Below are positions 50,176 to 61,613 of a DNA stretch of 64,000 bases, in pieces; the first letter of the stretch is position 1, and the number at the start of each line of letters is the position of its first letter. The stretch is taken from contig NC_068976.1 in assembly GCF_016808095.1 (NCBI RefSeq), positions 23,034,371 to 23,098,370 on the forward strand, given 5' to 3'. The stretch is from Vigna angularis. Its lineage: Eukaryota > Streptophyta > Magnoliopsida > Fabales > Fabaceae. The translations under genes and the position numbers were made by a program. The notes below the pieces were generated by a model that saw only the letters and a program-made list of their open reading frames with translations, ran no database searches and was not told the origin of the DNA.

Positions 50176-50824
50176 ATATACTTTATTCTTTGATATAAAT
50201 TATTCAGTGTCTCCTTTTATATTAATTTTTAGAAAATATAGTTTCTTAAAAGAAACTTGTAGAGAGTAAATAATTTTCATATTGAATCTCAATTGGAAAA
50301 CTAAGACTAACTCCATGCAATAAAAATCTCAAATAAAACAAAACTAAATCAATATATTTAAACATATAATTAATCACATATCTAACGAACAAAAAATAAA
50401 TTTTTTATTGAAAAAAAATTATAGGCTCATACTAAAACTAAATTTTCAAGATAGTAATATAAACCTAGCAGCATAAAACATGAGCAACAATGAAAATGCA
50501 ATCTTGAACGCGTTTTCGAAAATTAATCAATTTCACTACAACATTAACAACAATAACAACCTAAAAATCAAAACTTTACCAACAAAAAACTCAATAATAC
50601 ACAAACTCCACCAAAAACACAAAAAAAGAAATTAAATAAGCACTTACCAGTTCACCTACTAGATATTAAGCAACAATAAAGAAGTGGAGGTGCAAAGTTA
50701 ATCCTAGAAAAAATTTTGAAACAAGCACATAAGAAGAAGAAAAAATGAGGGTCACTATACAACTTTTGTGAATGTTAACCCTAGACAAAATTTTAATTTA
50801 ATTATTAGTAAAATTGGAACATAA
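50176..50824. other. AT-rich spacer with no gene
   Basis: Lies between the transposase fragment and the right subterminal repeats. It is probably inside the CACTA remnant. No coding signal beyond the fragment. Confidence 0.4.
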
Positions 50825-51150
50825 AAGACAATAGGCTTTGATTATAAAAATAACTAACATCTAAAACTTTGTTTTTAGTAACAAACTTAAAATTTTGGTG
50901 AACTTTTATATTTTGATTATTTAAAATTTTTATGCTTTGATTTTCTTAATAAATAATTTTTGAAATTTTAACAAATTTTTATATCTCAATTTTTAAGAAA
51001 CCAGAACGTAAAAATTTGATAAGTTTCGATTTTTTTCAAAAATCAAAATCTATAAATTTATAAATCACAATACCAATCCAGAAAATCAACCCCCGAGACG
51101 AAATGCAAACTCTAAATCACTACAAGAACGAGGACGACGCGCTCCCACCA

Positions 51151-52391
51151 TGTTGAGACTTTGGCAAGTGTACCAAATCGTTCAAGTAATAAAACCGGTA
51201 AGACCGGATATCGTTTCCTAAGAGACTCGTGTCCTAGACAATCGTATAATATCTAACTAATTTAGACTAAAGAATGATTCCATGTTTTTGTGGTTTTCAT
51301 GCAATTGAATTAAAGATAAAACATAAATGGTAAAAGTGATCTTTGATTATGCAAACACTTGGAAATGGAAAGATTAGAAATGATATGAATGATATTGTTG
51401 GGGGTTGATTTCACCTACTTCACTCTTATGTATAGAAAATCACTTCCTCTTCATTAATTAGCCAATGTCAATCTTCTAATTTACTCAAACCCAATCCCTT
51501 GGTAGAGAGAGCCTAGACTTACTTCTTAAACTCCAATCCCTTGGAAAACCTAACAAGTTCATCCGCTTTAAGAATTGAGATTCAAGACAACCAAAGGTCC
51601 TAGTTCTATCCCTAGATACAATTTCCTTTAGGTGTTTAATCCAGTTCTAGATTCACCCAATATTTCCCAATATCAAGCAAACCCTAAAATCATGATATGG
51701 TTGAATTACTCATACAAGCTTTAAGTAGAGGAATTAAACACTAACAATCAATGAAAGATGCATATAATCATTCAAAACAACTGTAATTACATAAGAGATC
51801 CGTGGTTACATCAATCCCCAACAAGAATGAAACTAGCTCTCCATGAATGGAGAGCTTGATCTTACAACAAAGGTGGAAATGGAAGAAGGAGGAGGACCCA
51901 AGAATGAAGAAGGGATGTTCCCACAGCTCCTAGCTCGCCTCTGGACGCTCCAATTGAGAGAATTTGTGTCTGGGATGCCAAAGATGCCAACCCCTTCGCG
52001 TTCCAGAGCTAAATAAGTCGTTTCTGCCACATCAGCAAAAGTCGCGCCCGGCGACCCGACAGACAGGCGCCTGGCGCGTTCTCGGTCAGCATTGTCACGC
52101 CCGGCGCCGCCTAGGTCAGTAGGCGCCCGGCGTGACTCTCTGCAGAAGCCTGGGTTCTTCATCTTTTCAGCTCCTCTTCTCTCTTTTCTTGGATTTTGGC
52201 CATGTTCTTTGGTGAGTATCTTCTCCCAGCTTCTTTGAATGGGGATTAGCCAACAAATGGGCTAATTACAAATTATAATGTAATCACTTACAAATACAAG
52301 AAATTGAGTTAAACAAGACTAAAAGTAAAGGAAGAGTTGACAAATTCCATCAATTTGATGTTGGATAATGAAGTAAAATTGGTCATTATCA
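51151..52391 (-). repeat. 3' LTR of the second Athila-like element
   Basis: It is 1,241 bp; on the minus strand it begins TGATAATGACC right after the PPT and ends CAAAGTCTCAACA. It carries two GC-rich hairpins (52041-52078 and 52094-52136). The minus-strand frame 52162-51833 is a by-product of those GC stretches. Confidence 0.8.
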
Positions 52392-52405
52392 ACTCCCCCA
52401 AACTT
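52392..52405 (-). other. Polypurine tract
   Basis: AAGTTTGGGGGAGT on the minus strand directly precedes the LTR start TGATAATG. A second tract of the same type, AAGTTTGGGGGGGAAA, lies at 53052-53067. Confidence 0.85.
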
Positions 52406-53690
52406 AGAACCTTGCTTGTCCTCAAGCAAAAGGTAAACTATCCTAAAAACAATCATTCACATGCATTGGTTTCAAATTTGAGATATCCTTTAAGCTCATG
52501 AAGTAAAAATCCTGTGTTTGCATCTAATGGAAAGAACATAATGGATATATACAGCTTTCATCAATCAAGCACAACAGTGTTGTTCACCTATCAACAATTA
52601 TGAACACAATGCAAAGGGTGTAAAAGAAATCAACAAACATGACAAAGTGTTTCACATGATGTATGGAATCAATCCTCACCTGGAAAGTGTTTCACTCTAA
52701 AGCACTGGTGTATAGGGGTGTAAAAAGCTCACTCTGCAATCATATTTTCACACAATTTAACTTAGCCTTTCGTTACAATCAATTCAAAACAATTTACAAG
52801 CAAGTTGATGTCACAAGGACTTTGATTGGCTTGTTTTGTGGTTGGGCTAAGAAAGAATCATGGTTTTTCTGGAAATCAAAGGTTCTTGAGCTGAGAGATT
52901 ACATAATTCACTTCATGCCTATAAGCTTCTCCTTTGCTCCTCATGTATCATTACCAATTTCAAACTTACACCCAACTGTTTTTCATTCAGTACTTTTCTT
53001 TTTCTCTTTTTCTTACTTTCCCATCTTTGTCTTTTTCTCAGTACACCATAGTTTCCCCCCCAAACTTGGACTATTTTCCTGTAATGCAGATGCATGTTCT
53101 ACTCAGCTCAAGGTACAAGGTTCAGGGAATTTTCAATAAGCTTAAGGTACAAAGAGGAAAGATCTTTTTACATTTATGGTTGAATGGCTAAAGTGTATGT
53201 AAGGTGAGAAAAGAATGCCTTGATCAAATTCAACAAGCAAGTAGATAGTTCAAATCATAGAAACTCAGGCAAAGTCAATTGTGATCTAGCATGATAGCAT
53301 TCGCATAAAAACAAATCTGGGGCACAAGTTCTCACCCTGTTAATCAAGATTCCATACTTTGCTAAGCACAATGTCATGAATATTGGCTGCAATTGATTCC
53401 CTAAGCATTAGCATAACTTAGTGAAAACATCCACTATCAATGCTCAATTAACTCAACTATTTCCACACATTCAATCACATAAAGAAAGCATAACAACCAG
53501 ATTTTCACACATCATTAACTCATACTGTCAAACCAAATGCAGAGAAGATGTTTATGAAAAGGTTGCAAACATAAAAAATAAAAAAAACTTCAAAAATTCA
53601 AAGGTCCAAAACGTAAAATAAAGACTAAAATAAAGACTGAAAATGAAAGGAAAAATAAAGAAAGTCGACTACTGCTGTGATGGTCATCAA
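52406..53690 (-). other. 3' non-coding part of the second Athila-like element
   Basis: No coding frame of note. It contains the second polypurine tract. Layout parallels 12840-14071 of the first element. Confidence 0.6.
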
Positions 53691-55672
53691 TCAGTCTGAG
53701 TCCTCCTCCTCATCTGCCTCATCATCGTCCTCCTCCTCCTCGTCGTCATTGTCAACACCCAATTTCGTCCGGGTACGTTAAATAAAAATAAAAAATGTGT
53801 GTCAGAATTTGTATCTTTTTTTTTTCTCTTTATTTTCTTTTTTTGTTTTATCTTCATTATTAGTTTATTTTCATACAGAATAAAAAAAAATCAAATAAAA
53901 AATAATAAATCTTTTCTGTTTTAATTTAATTTTATCTCTATTTCATCTTTTATTTTCTTTTTGTTTTTTATTAACTTTATTTTACTTTAGTTTCATTTTT
54001 ATAAAATCAAAAAAATTATACATATACGAAATACAAAAATACATAAAATACAAAAATACAAAAAAATATATATATATATATTTATAAAATAATAAAAAGG
54101 GATGCCACGGTGGTTTCCTAATCTTTGCAGAGAAGATGCTTTCCCGCCTCACATGGCAGCCACCATGCACACCTGCAGTTTCCAGTCGCACAAGTTTGAC
54201 TCCATGGCAGCCACTAGTGGTTGCCTCCCATGTGCCTGGCATGTTGGATGCTGCAGACTTTATTCCACTTGCCTCCCGGAAGCTACTGAAAAAGCTTGAA
54301 AGAAAAGAGGAGGCTGAAAAAGAGCAAAGACGAGGAAACTACTCTGAGAAGTTACAGAAAGCTTCAAGAGGTGTGTGCTTAAACTGTGTTCATATGATGT
54401 TGAAAATGCATGTCTACGTACTTAAGCTACTGAAATGCATGGTTTTATATATTATTATTGAGTGCAATATCTACCAATTCTCGGTTCAATCACAACAAAA
54501 ATACAAGGCCTCGGCCGAAACTTCTCGTCATTTATGCTTCCCTCCATTCATCTCTTTCAATATATTTCACTCATCACACGACCATTGTAACCACCATATC
54601 GGTAGCCAAGGCACAGTGCCACCCATATCCAGCCGTCGTGAAGCTGAACGCAACCCATCATTCCACCACAACCATTTCACAATCTCAGACCAACCCACTT
54701 CACTATCATCGTCTACCTCTGACCTCACCACCTCCAGCACCGGACCTGCAAACAACCAAACCCGTGAACCACCACATCACCACCATTCAACCCAATCTCA
54801 CCGTCCTCATCATCTCTTTCTATGTTCAACCTCCCTGCCACCACGACACACATCTTCTTCCTCTCCTCCAACCACGGCAGCTACCATCACCAGCCAACAC
54901 TTCACGTCCAATCCAGCAGCTGCCACGGTCCACCATCCAGCAGTTGAGAAGCTCACGGCCTGCAGCAACAAATTCCATCCAGCTTGAGACGCACATGGCA
55001 GCAAAACAAAGGGGCATGGTAGCACGTGAAGATGGTAAGAAGCATGCAGAAAAATAGTGTAAGTGCACTGGGAAGGAGGTGCTGCCACGTGAAAGTGGGC
55101 TGGAGGCACATTGAAGTAATGGCTTTCTTTGAATAAAGAAAGAGCAGCTGCTATGTTTTTTTTTTGTATTCACTTTTGTTTGGTTTGGTGAGCATGTGAC
55201 GGACAGTAGAGGTTCCCACCTATCATCATTAACCTCCATGCTCCAACTCTTTCACGTCCAGAGCAACAGCTCTAAGACACACACAGCAGTAAGCAGATTT
55301 TCCCAGGAACACATGTGTAAGTGGATGCAGTTTGGTCAGCACATGCACGTGAAGGTGGAGGGACATGGAAGAAGGAGAATAGAATGGTGTTTTGATGACA
55401 TGGAAGAACCACTTGACAAGAAGGCAGTCAATGAGCACATATTGGAGTGTCCCACATGCAGCAATAATGAAGTAAAAAATGAAGAAATCAGAAATAATGC
55501 AAAGGGAAGCAACCACACGCACAGGGTGTCCACCGTATGAAGAAGAAGACAAGATTGGGAGGCCCTCACCTATTTTCTCACGGCCAAAAAACTGTAGCTC
55601 AGCATGCAAAGAAAAGAGGATCACGGGAAGAATTCTGAACAGATTGGGAGGCTCACGGGTTCTGAGATTTGG

Positions 55673-55680
55673 CTATAAAA
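55673..55680 (+). promoter_or_regulatory. TATA box of the solo LTR
   Basis: CTATAAAA in the context TTTGGCTATAAAAGAAAG. The nested insertion at 14136-16991 has a similar GGCTATAAAAAG on its own strand, supporting an LTR promoter in both. Confidence 0.5.
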
Positions 55681-57041
55681 GAAAGCAAGCAGCAGAGGGA
55701 AAAAGGGGGGCGGAGGAAAACGTTTTTTTTTTGCTTTTGATCACTCCACAGATTCAGAGAATCCTTCTATTTTCCAGCGCTTCCTTTTCACTCATCAAAA
55801 TCCAGCTCTCCATTTTCGCCCTCACTTCCAGCAGTAACCTTCATCCACTCCAGCCATAAAAAAGGAACTGGGGAAGGAGCACCTGATTGCAAAGGAAAGC
55901 CAACCGAGAAGAGGAGGAGATCGGACGCAGGAGTCTAACAAAGAGTGAACCAAGCTTCAAGAGGTAAGTAATGCCTTCCACTCCATGTTTTTCTGAGTTT
56001 GATTGATTGACCTTGAATATGCCTCTGTTAAGTTGCCTTTGAGCATGCCTCTGTTATGTTGTTACTAAGTTTGCATGTGTTAAGCTTACGTATGGTAAGT
56101 TTGCATATGTTGTTATTTAATGAATGGCTAGTGTTGTAAATATTTGTACACGTCTGTTGTTACCGAAAATCAATCTTCATCCCTTCATGACACTGAACGT
56201 CCAACACCAATCGTCCATATTCACCCAATGCCACAAGCCATATTGACACCCGCGGCCTGCACCTATCATTTTCATCACATTCTCTTTCTCCATTATCTCC
56301 TATACTCATACACAGCCAACTTCATCACTTTCGTATCCAACACCTACGGCCATTGTTAACACCTTACGGCCACTACTTATCTTCACCAATCATCATCTAT
56401 CCCAGCCAGCAAACTCATCGTCCCTCAGCCACTTCACCAGATTCACCATCATCATCTCCTACCATGCCCACTCTGTCATCCCTGTTTCTCGGCTGACCCT
56501 ACAGCGCGAGCCATTTTCATTGACTCACCATCTCCAGGTTCCTGTAACCAACTCACTACCACCGTGACCACTTCGCCAGCTTCAGAACTAACGAACCCGA
56601 CCATGGCTTTAGTAAACTCAGAAAACTCATCACCCCAGATCATCATCGCTACCCTACTACTTCACGCGATTCAGCAGTGAAACCCGTCCCTTCACTGTCA
56701 TCGTCTACACCACCTTCAAACCAAGTCACCTTGAGTGTAACGAAGCCGCCATCGAGACCACCGCATTCATTCCCCATTGACATGTCATAGCCATTAATGC
56801 CACCATTGAAAGCCGTCAGCTTCCTCGCGCCACTGCGGCCTCGCGTCATCCCAGCCAACCACCACCCCAAACTCTTCTCCATCCTCATCACATCATCCTC
56901 AGCCCTCTTTGCTGCCGTGAACCTCTATTCCTCTCCCCGCATTCACTGGTCATCATCAACCTCCCAAAACACCTCACGGCCAAATACCCATCCTCCATAC
57001 TCACACTCACAGTCCATAAATAAACGCACGTTAAGCCTTAT

Positions 57042-57585
57042 TCGAACGTTCGTCTTTCAGTTAGTTTCCAATCATCCGTCCCCATTTCCCCAACGAACGC
57101 TCGCCCAAACGAGCGCTCGTCATTCAGCCAGTTTCTCAGCGTCCGTTCGGCCTCCTCTTGGACGAATCATTTGGTGACCATTCCACAACGAACGTCCGTC
57201 CCCATTTCCCCAACGAACGCTCGCCCATGCGAGCGCTCGTCATTCAACCCGTTTTCCAGCGTCCGTTCGCATATGCTCCAACGAACGCTCGTCATTCAAC
57301 CCATTTCTCAGCATCCGTCCTTCATCGCCCATCGAACGCTCGTCCCCAACGAGCGCTCGTCATTAAGCCTCCTCTTCCAGCGTCCGTCCGACATCTCCAC
57401 CAACGAGCGCTCGTCATCCACTCTCCTGTTCTCAACATCCGCTCGTTATCTCCACCTACGAACGTTCATCATCGCCCAACGAACGCTCGTCCCCAACGAG
57501 CGCTCGTCATTCACCTCCTTTCCCAACGTACGTTCGGTCTCTACCACGAACTGCACGATTTCCTGCGACGGAACGTTCGGCACCC
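57042..57585. repeat. CpG-rich tandem array in the solo LTR
   Basis: Irregular repeats of about 35-110 bp built from CCAACGAACGCTCGTC, CGAGCGCTCGTCATTCA and CAGCGTCCGTTCG words. The 12-bp core resembles the core of the array in the LTRs of the first Athila-like element (ACGCTCGTC / ACGTTCGTC), although the host elements differ. The frames across it are by-products. Confidence 0.85.
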
Positions 57586-57774
57586 CTATTCACGTCGGGC
57601 TTTGTTTTTTATGTTTTTTTTTATTATTATTTTTCTCACCCCTTGTACAGTAACTCTCACCCCTTTGTTTTATTTAGTAAACTTATTTGTGTTGTTTTAC
57701 TTAAAAATTATAAAAATTGTAAATAATAAAAAAATATACAAAACTTTAAAAAACATTTAATATAATAAATCTCG

Positions 57775-58130
57775 GTATGAGTACTCGTGCGATCGTACGC
57801 ATCAGCCTAGTACTTATTGCCCAAATATAAAATAAATAAAAAGCCGTGTGAGTGCTCGTGCGATCGTACGCATCAGCCTAGTACTCATTACGCAAAACAG
57901 AGGAAAAAAAGCCGTGTGAGTGCTCGTGCGATCGTACGCATCAGCCTAGTACTCATTACGCAAAAAAATATGTTTCAAAGGTTTAGGCACATGTGTGATC
58001 GCACGCATCGTCCTTGTGCTAAAAACCTTTTCTCTTTTCTAAAATTAAAAATCCAAAAAAATATGTTTTAAAGGTTTAGGCACATGTGTGATCGCACGCA
58101 TCGTCCTTGTGCTAAAAACCTCTTCTCCTA
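57775..58130. repeat. Two adjacent short tandem repeat families
   Basis: Three copies of a unit of about 65 bp contain GTGCGATCGTACGCATCAGC (near 57788, 57859 and 57925). These are followed by two copies of a unit of about 80 bp containing GTGTGATCGCACGCATCGTC (near 57993 and 58087). The two unit types share GATCG and ACGCATC and probably derive from one ancestor. Confidence 0.85.
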
Positions 58131-59822
58131 AACAATAAAAATACCAAAAAAATATAAAAATCCTAAAAAAAAAAACCAAAAACATTCACTTTTTCAAAAC
58201 AAGTTTCCAAACAAGTTTCCAAACAATTTTCCAAACAAATTTCTCAAACAGTTTCAAAAGAACTACGTAACCCTGATTTCTCACATGAGAATACGTAGGA
58301 GCAAGGTCAATCCTTGTCGGGCCCAAAAAAGCTAAAAATATTGTTTGTTTCTTTTGAGTTTTATTTTAATGGAAAGTTAAACATTTTGAAAACCACATCC
58401 ACATTCGCGCATTTAGTTAAAGGTACTGCCTTAGGGCAGGCGTAGTAGGGTGCTAATACCTTCCCTACACGTAACCGACTCTCGAACCAAGAATCTGGTT
58501 CAATTTGACCATGCCTTATCATTTTATGGTTTTTCCGTAGTTTTCCAGAATAAACTATGGTGGCGACTCCAAAATCTCTTTTTCAATATATTATTCTTCC
58601 TTTTATTGGATCGTCGTCCCGTCGTGATTCCGGTTGCGACAGTCATCATCATCCTCATCCATAGCAGCAGTGCCATCTTGAGGTCTACCCCCCCAGAAGG
58701 AAAGGACTGGTCCCCAGGCCAAGCAACGAAGGTGCTGTACTGGTCAGACGTCATGAAACCTGGATGGGATGCTGCATAAACATGCCTCATCATCTCTGCA
58801 TGGGCCTGGCCGATCCGGTTCACCGCCTCCAACTTTGATTCAATCAGTGCAAGTCTCATGTCCATCATCTGGTAAGGATCGGACGGAGGTGCTGGTGGTG
58901 GTGGCTGAGGACGTCTGGGGATAGGGCGCTGTCTAGCATGTATCCTCGGTGATCTGGGTGGTGGACTGGCAACTCCATCATCTGCATCCAAACAAAATTG
59001 GGTATAATACCCCATATCAATCGGTTTCTTGGGATGCTCGAACGGTGGAATAGTAGTGTCCACTCCTTCTTGCTTGCAGAGATGTGTGATCAGACATGGA
59101 TGTCCAAGGGGAGCTTTTGTTGAATTCGCACAGTTGCGTATCTCATTAGCGATTAGTTTCCCCAGGTTTACAGAGCGTCCAGTTAGAATGGCATATAAGA
59201 TGACAGCTCTGTTAACCGTGACATCAGAGACATGTGTGCACGGTGAAATGTTGGAATGCACAAGAGGCATCCATAGACGGCTGAGAGAACTGAGATGTAC
59301 CCTCTTTATGTGAAGAGGTTGTTGCTGCCTATTTCTTTGAAATGTGCCTCCTGTAATGCATAAGGCTTGCTCAATCTCCTCGTGGTCTAGCTTAGTCGCC
59401 ATCAGCTCGGCGTAGCCACATATCTCATCATCATCTTCCCACTCCGTGTTGAGGAACTCATTTATAGTGTCAGCATTGAATGAAATCTGCTGACCACGCA
59501 CACAGCTCCAGAAAGGTTCTGTGTCCGGGGAGAAGGATTTGGCATTTGCATAAAATTCCTGGACAATGGCTATGTTGGCTGGTTCTGGGTATGTGGTTAA
59601 ATGGCTCCATTGCCTCTCCATAATCTCATTGGAGAAGTCTGGCACATCTTGAGGTAGAAGGGTGACTTTCCTCTCCATCAAAAGTTTTCTGTTCTAGACA
59701 TTGGAGAAGTGCTTCTTATGGTCCTTGGTTAAGAAGATATCAGAGTATATCTTCTCTTTCCTTCTGTTTTCCCTTAGACCAGCAGTGGTCTTAATCCTCT
59801 TGGACCCAGATGAAGAAGTCAT

Positions 59823-61613
59823 ATCTGCAAAATAAGGTAGGATCAAAGAAGTGACATGTTATTAGATTCATGAATGAACTCCTCAATAACTTTCATCTTT
59901 ATGCACCCATTACATGCAATGATATCCACACTAATTATACATTCAAAATTGAGCAAAGAAGGGCCCTAATTAGTGCAAATTTGAAGCCAAACCAGAAAAA
60001 CAGCAAGAAACCATGAATCTGCCAGGGTTAGTCACGCCTGGCGTCGCCTCAGTCAGTAGGCGCCGGGCGTGACAGTAGGTTATGCAGATTTTTGGCTAAA
60101 GCCTCTCAGCTGCTAGCTCAGTTTCAAGACATTGAAATAAGCTTAAGCACTTGAAACATGCAGCCTTGAATAAACCAATCATCACAAATCAAGGTACAAG
60201 CACAAATTGTCATGAATCAACACATGTTTTCAAACTTTAAATAGCTCAAACTCAGATTTAATCACAGTTTAGTCAATATTTCAAAATAATTAATATGGAA
60301 ACAATACACATAAGCTGCAGGACACACCAAAACAAACATCAAAACTGGGCAGGGAAAGTCGCGCCGGGCGCCGCCTCAGTCAGTAGGCGCCGGACGCGAC
60401 ATGCAGTCTTGGGGTGAACCCAGAATCTGCATTCCAGCCACTGTGCGTGTGTGTGTGGGTGTTCAAGAAAGTCAATGAGGGCACGAATTTAATACAACAC
60501 AGCAGCAAAAACAAACAACACTCTAATTGAATTGAATTAAACAACCCTAGGTCAAAATCAAACCATGTAAATGATGAACAACCAAGGCTAAGCATTGTGA
60601 AGGAATTTACAAAAGCAAAGAGTGAAAAGCCTACTTGATGCGCAGAGAAGGTGATTAGCTTGGTGTGGAGATTTTTGCAGTGGGAGAGTGCTTTGGTGGA
60701 GATGGACCGAGAGTGAGCAAAGAGAGAATGGAGTGGTGAAAATGTTGGTGGCAGCAGCAATGTGGTGTGTGGGCTGGAAATTTGTGAGAAGAAGTTGATT
60801 GAGGTGATTTGGAGTGGAGAAGAGTGGAAAACGTGAAGTGGAGAGAAGGGGGAGTGCGTGAGAATGTGCGTGAGAGGTTGGGTATGGGTTTAGGTTAAGT
60901 TATTTGAGTTGGGCCTCTCAACTATGCACTCAGACCCAATTGCAGCTGAAGTCGCGCCCGGCGCCTATCAGTCATTCGGCGCCAGGCGTGGTGTTGTGAC
61001 CCAGCCAGATGCAGAATCAGAGAAGGAATGGTCAGACTGGACGAGCTGGCGCCAGGCGCCCTCTAGTGCTTGCGGCGCCGGGCGTAAGTTTCTGCAGAAT
61101 TATGCAGAAACTGGTTTTCAAGCTACCTAACTCGGGTTTTTGTGAAATTGAACTTCAAAACACTTGAGATGCTCCAGAATCCCATATTATCATTAAACAA
61201 ACTTGTTTAAAACCCAAGGAATTGAATTGGAGCACTCAAGTTGCAAATTGAAGTCATTCTTTCAAAGTTTTAAAATTCCACAAGTTAGGTAACATTTTTG
61301 ACTATTGGCTTAAGTAAGGCACTTTGAAATTATGTTAAAACAGCCCAGAAAATAGCCAAAACAGTTTCACATCTCTAATTCACATCAATGCACTATATCC
61401 TTCAACAATCTAACAATCAACTCAAAAATTCACCTTGGTTGTTCTTCACACAAACATGGTTCAAAATAATGACATCACACTACACATTAAAACATACAAT
61501 CAAACAATCAAACAACATTCAAAAATTAAAATCACACAAGAGAAAAGGGTTAGAAAGCTGGGTTGCCTCCCAGTAAGCGCTTTTTTAACGTCATTAGCTT
61601 GACACCATTAAGC
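59823..61613 (-). other. Spacer between protease and third ORF, with GC hairpins and a conserved block
   Basis: No polymerase or integrase sequence is seen. Four GC-rich inverted repeats lie at 60031-60074, 60358-60400, 60951-60990 and 61045-61085. A block at 61562-61605 (minus strand GCGCTTACTGGGAGGCAACC) equals the one after the protease frame of the first element. Confidence 0.7.

Larger units (their letters stand above)
47080..51070. mobile_element. CACTA-like transposon remnant (TNP2 fragment with subterminal repeats)
   Basis: Short quasi-palindromic repeats spaced about 60-75 bp lie on both sides: about 47080-47445, for example GCTTTGGT..ACCAAAGC at 47153-47177, and about 50825-51070. 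Both sides share TTTATGCTTTGATTTT-like units (47404 and 50927). Such subterminal arrays are typical of CACTA elements. Between them are the telomeric array and a TNP2 transposase fragment. I found no intact CACTA terminal inverted repeats, so the outer limits are approximate. Confidence 0.45.
53750..58641 (+). mobile_element. Probable 4.9-kb solo LTR, Ogre/Tat-like, TSD GTCAT
   Basis: It starts TGTCAACACCC and ends GGTTGCGACA, with a perfect GTCAT duplication at 53745-53749 and 58642-58646. No retrotransposon protein is encoded, and no repeated LTR copy is seen inside. A promoter-like GGCTATAAAAG lies at 55671-55681, leaving about 1.9 kb upstream and 3 kb downstream. LTRs this long are typical of Ogre/Tat Ty3/gypsy elements, so a solo LTR from LTR-LTR recombination is the simplest reading. 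The orientation assumes the TATA box is functional. Confidence 0.7.
53691..59822 (-). pseudogene. Third retroelement ORF, 'putative plant transposon protein' domain, broken in three ways
   Basis: The start ATG at 59822 opens MTSSSGSKRIKTTAGL. A TAG at 59694-59696 interrupts it and the frame resumes in phase. The body (59678 to about 58690) has NIAIVQEFYANAKSF, VRGQQISFNADTINEFLNTE and LYAILTGRSVNLGKLIANEI, the pattern of the plant transposon-protein family (PF20167, recalled) found in Athila-type elements at the env position. A Pro-rich stretch (about residues 280-310) and a helical tail follow. In a seven-G run (58689-58695) the frame shifts away from an acidic tail. That tail is then split by the solo LTR at 53750-58641 and finishes at the TGA at 53691-53693. 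Function unknown; some Athila relatives were proposed to carry an env-like gene here, which I do not claim. Confidence 0.75.

Noticed and set aside
51117..51132. CACTACAAGAACGAGG as a CACTA terminal repeat
   Set aside because: The orientation would make it the left end of an element lying to the right, not the right end of the region with subterminal repeats. A short match like this can be chance, and no partner TTCTTGTAGTG was found.
51833..52162. Minus-strand 109-residue frame
   Set aside because: It lies inside an LTR and is created by the GC hairpins at 52041-52136; no family resemblance.
57775..58130. Regularly spaced repeats resembling a CRISPR array
   Set aside because: Units are directly tandem without unique spacers, lie in a plant LTR, and there are no cas genes.
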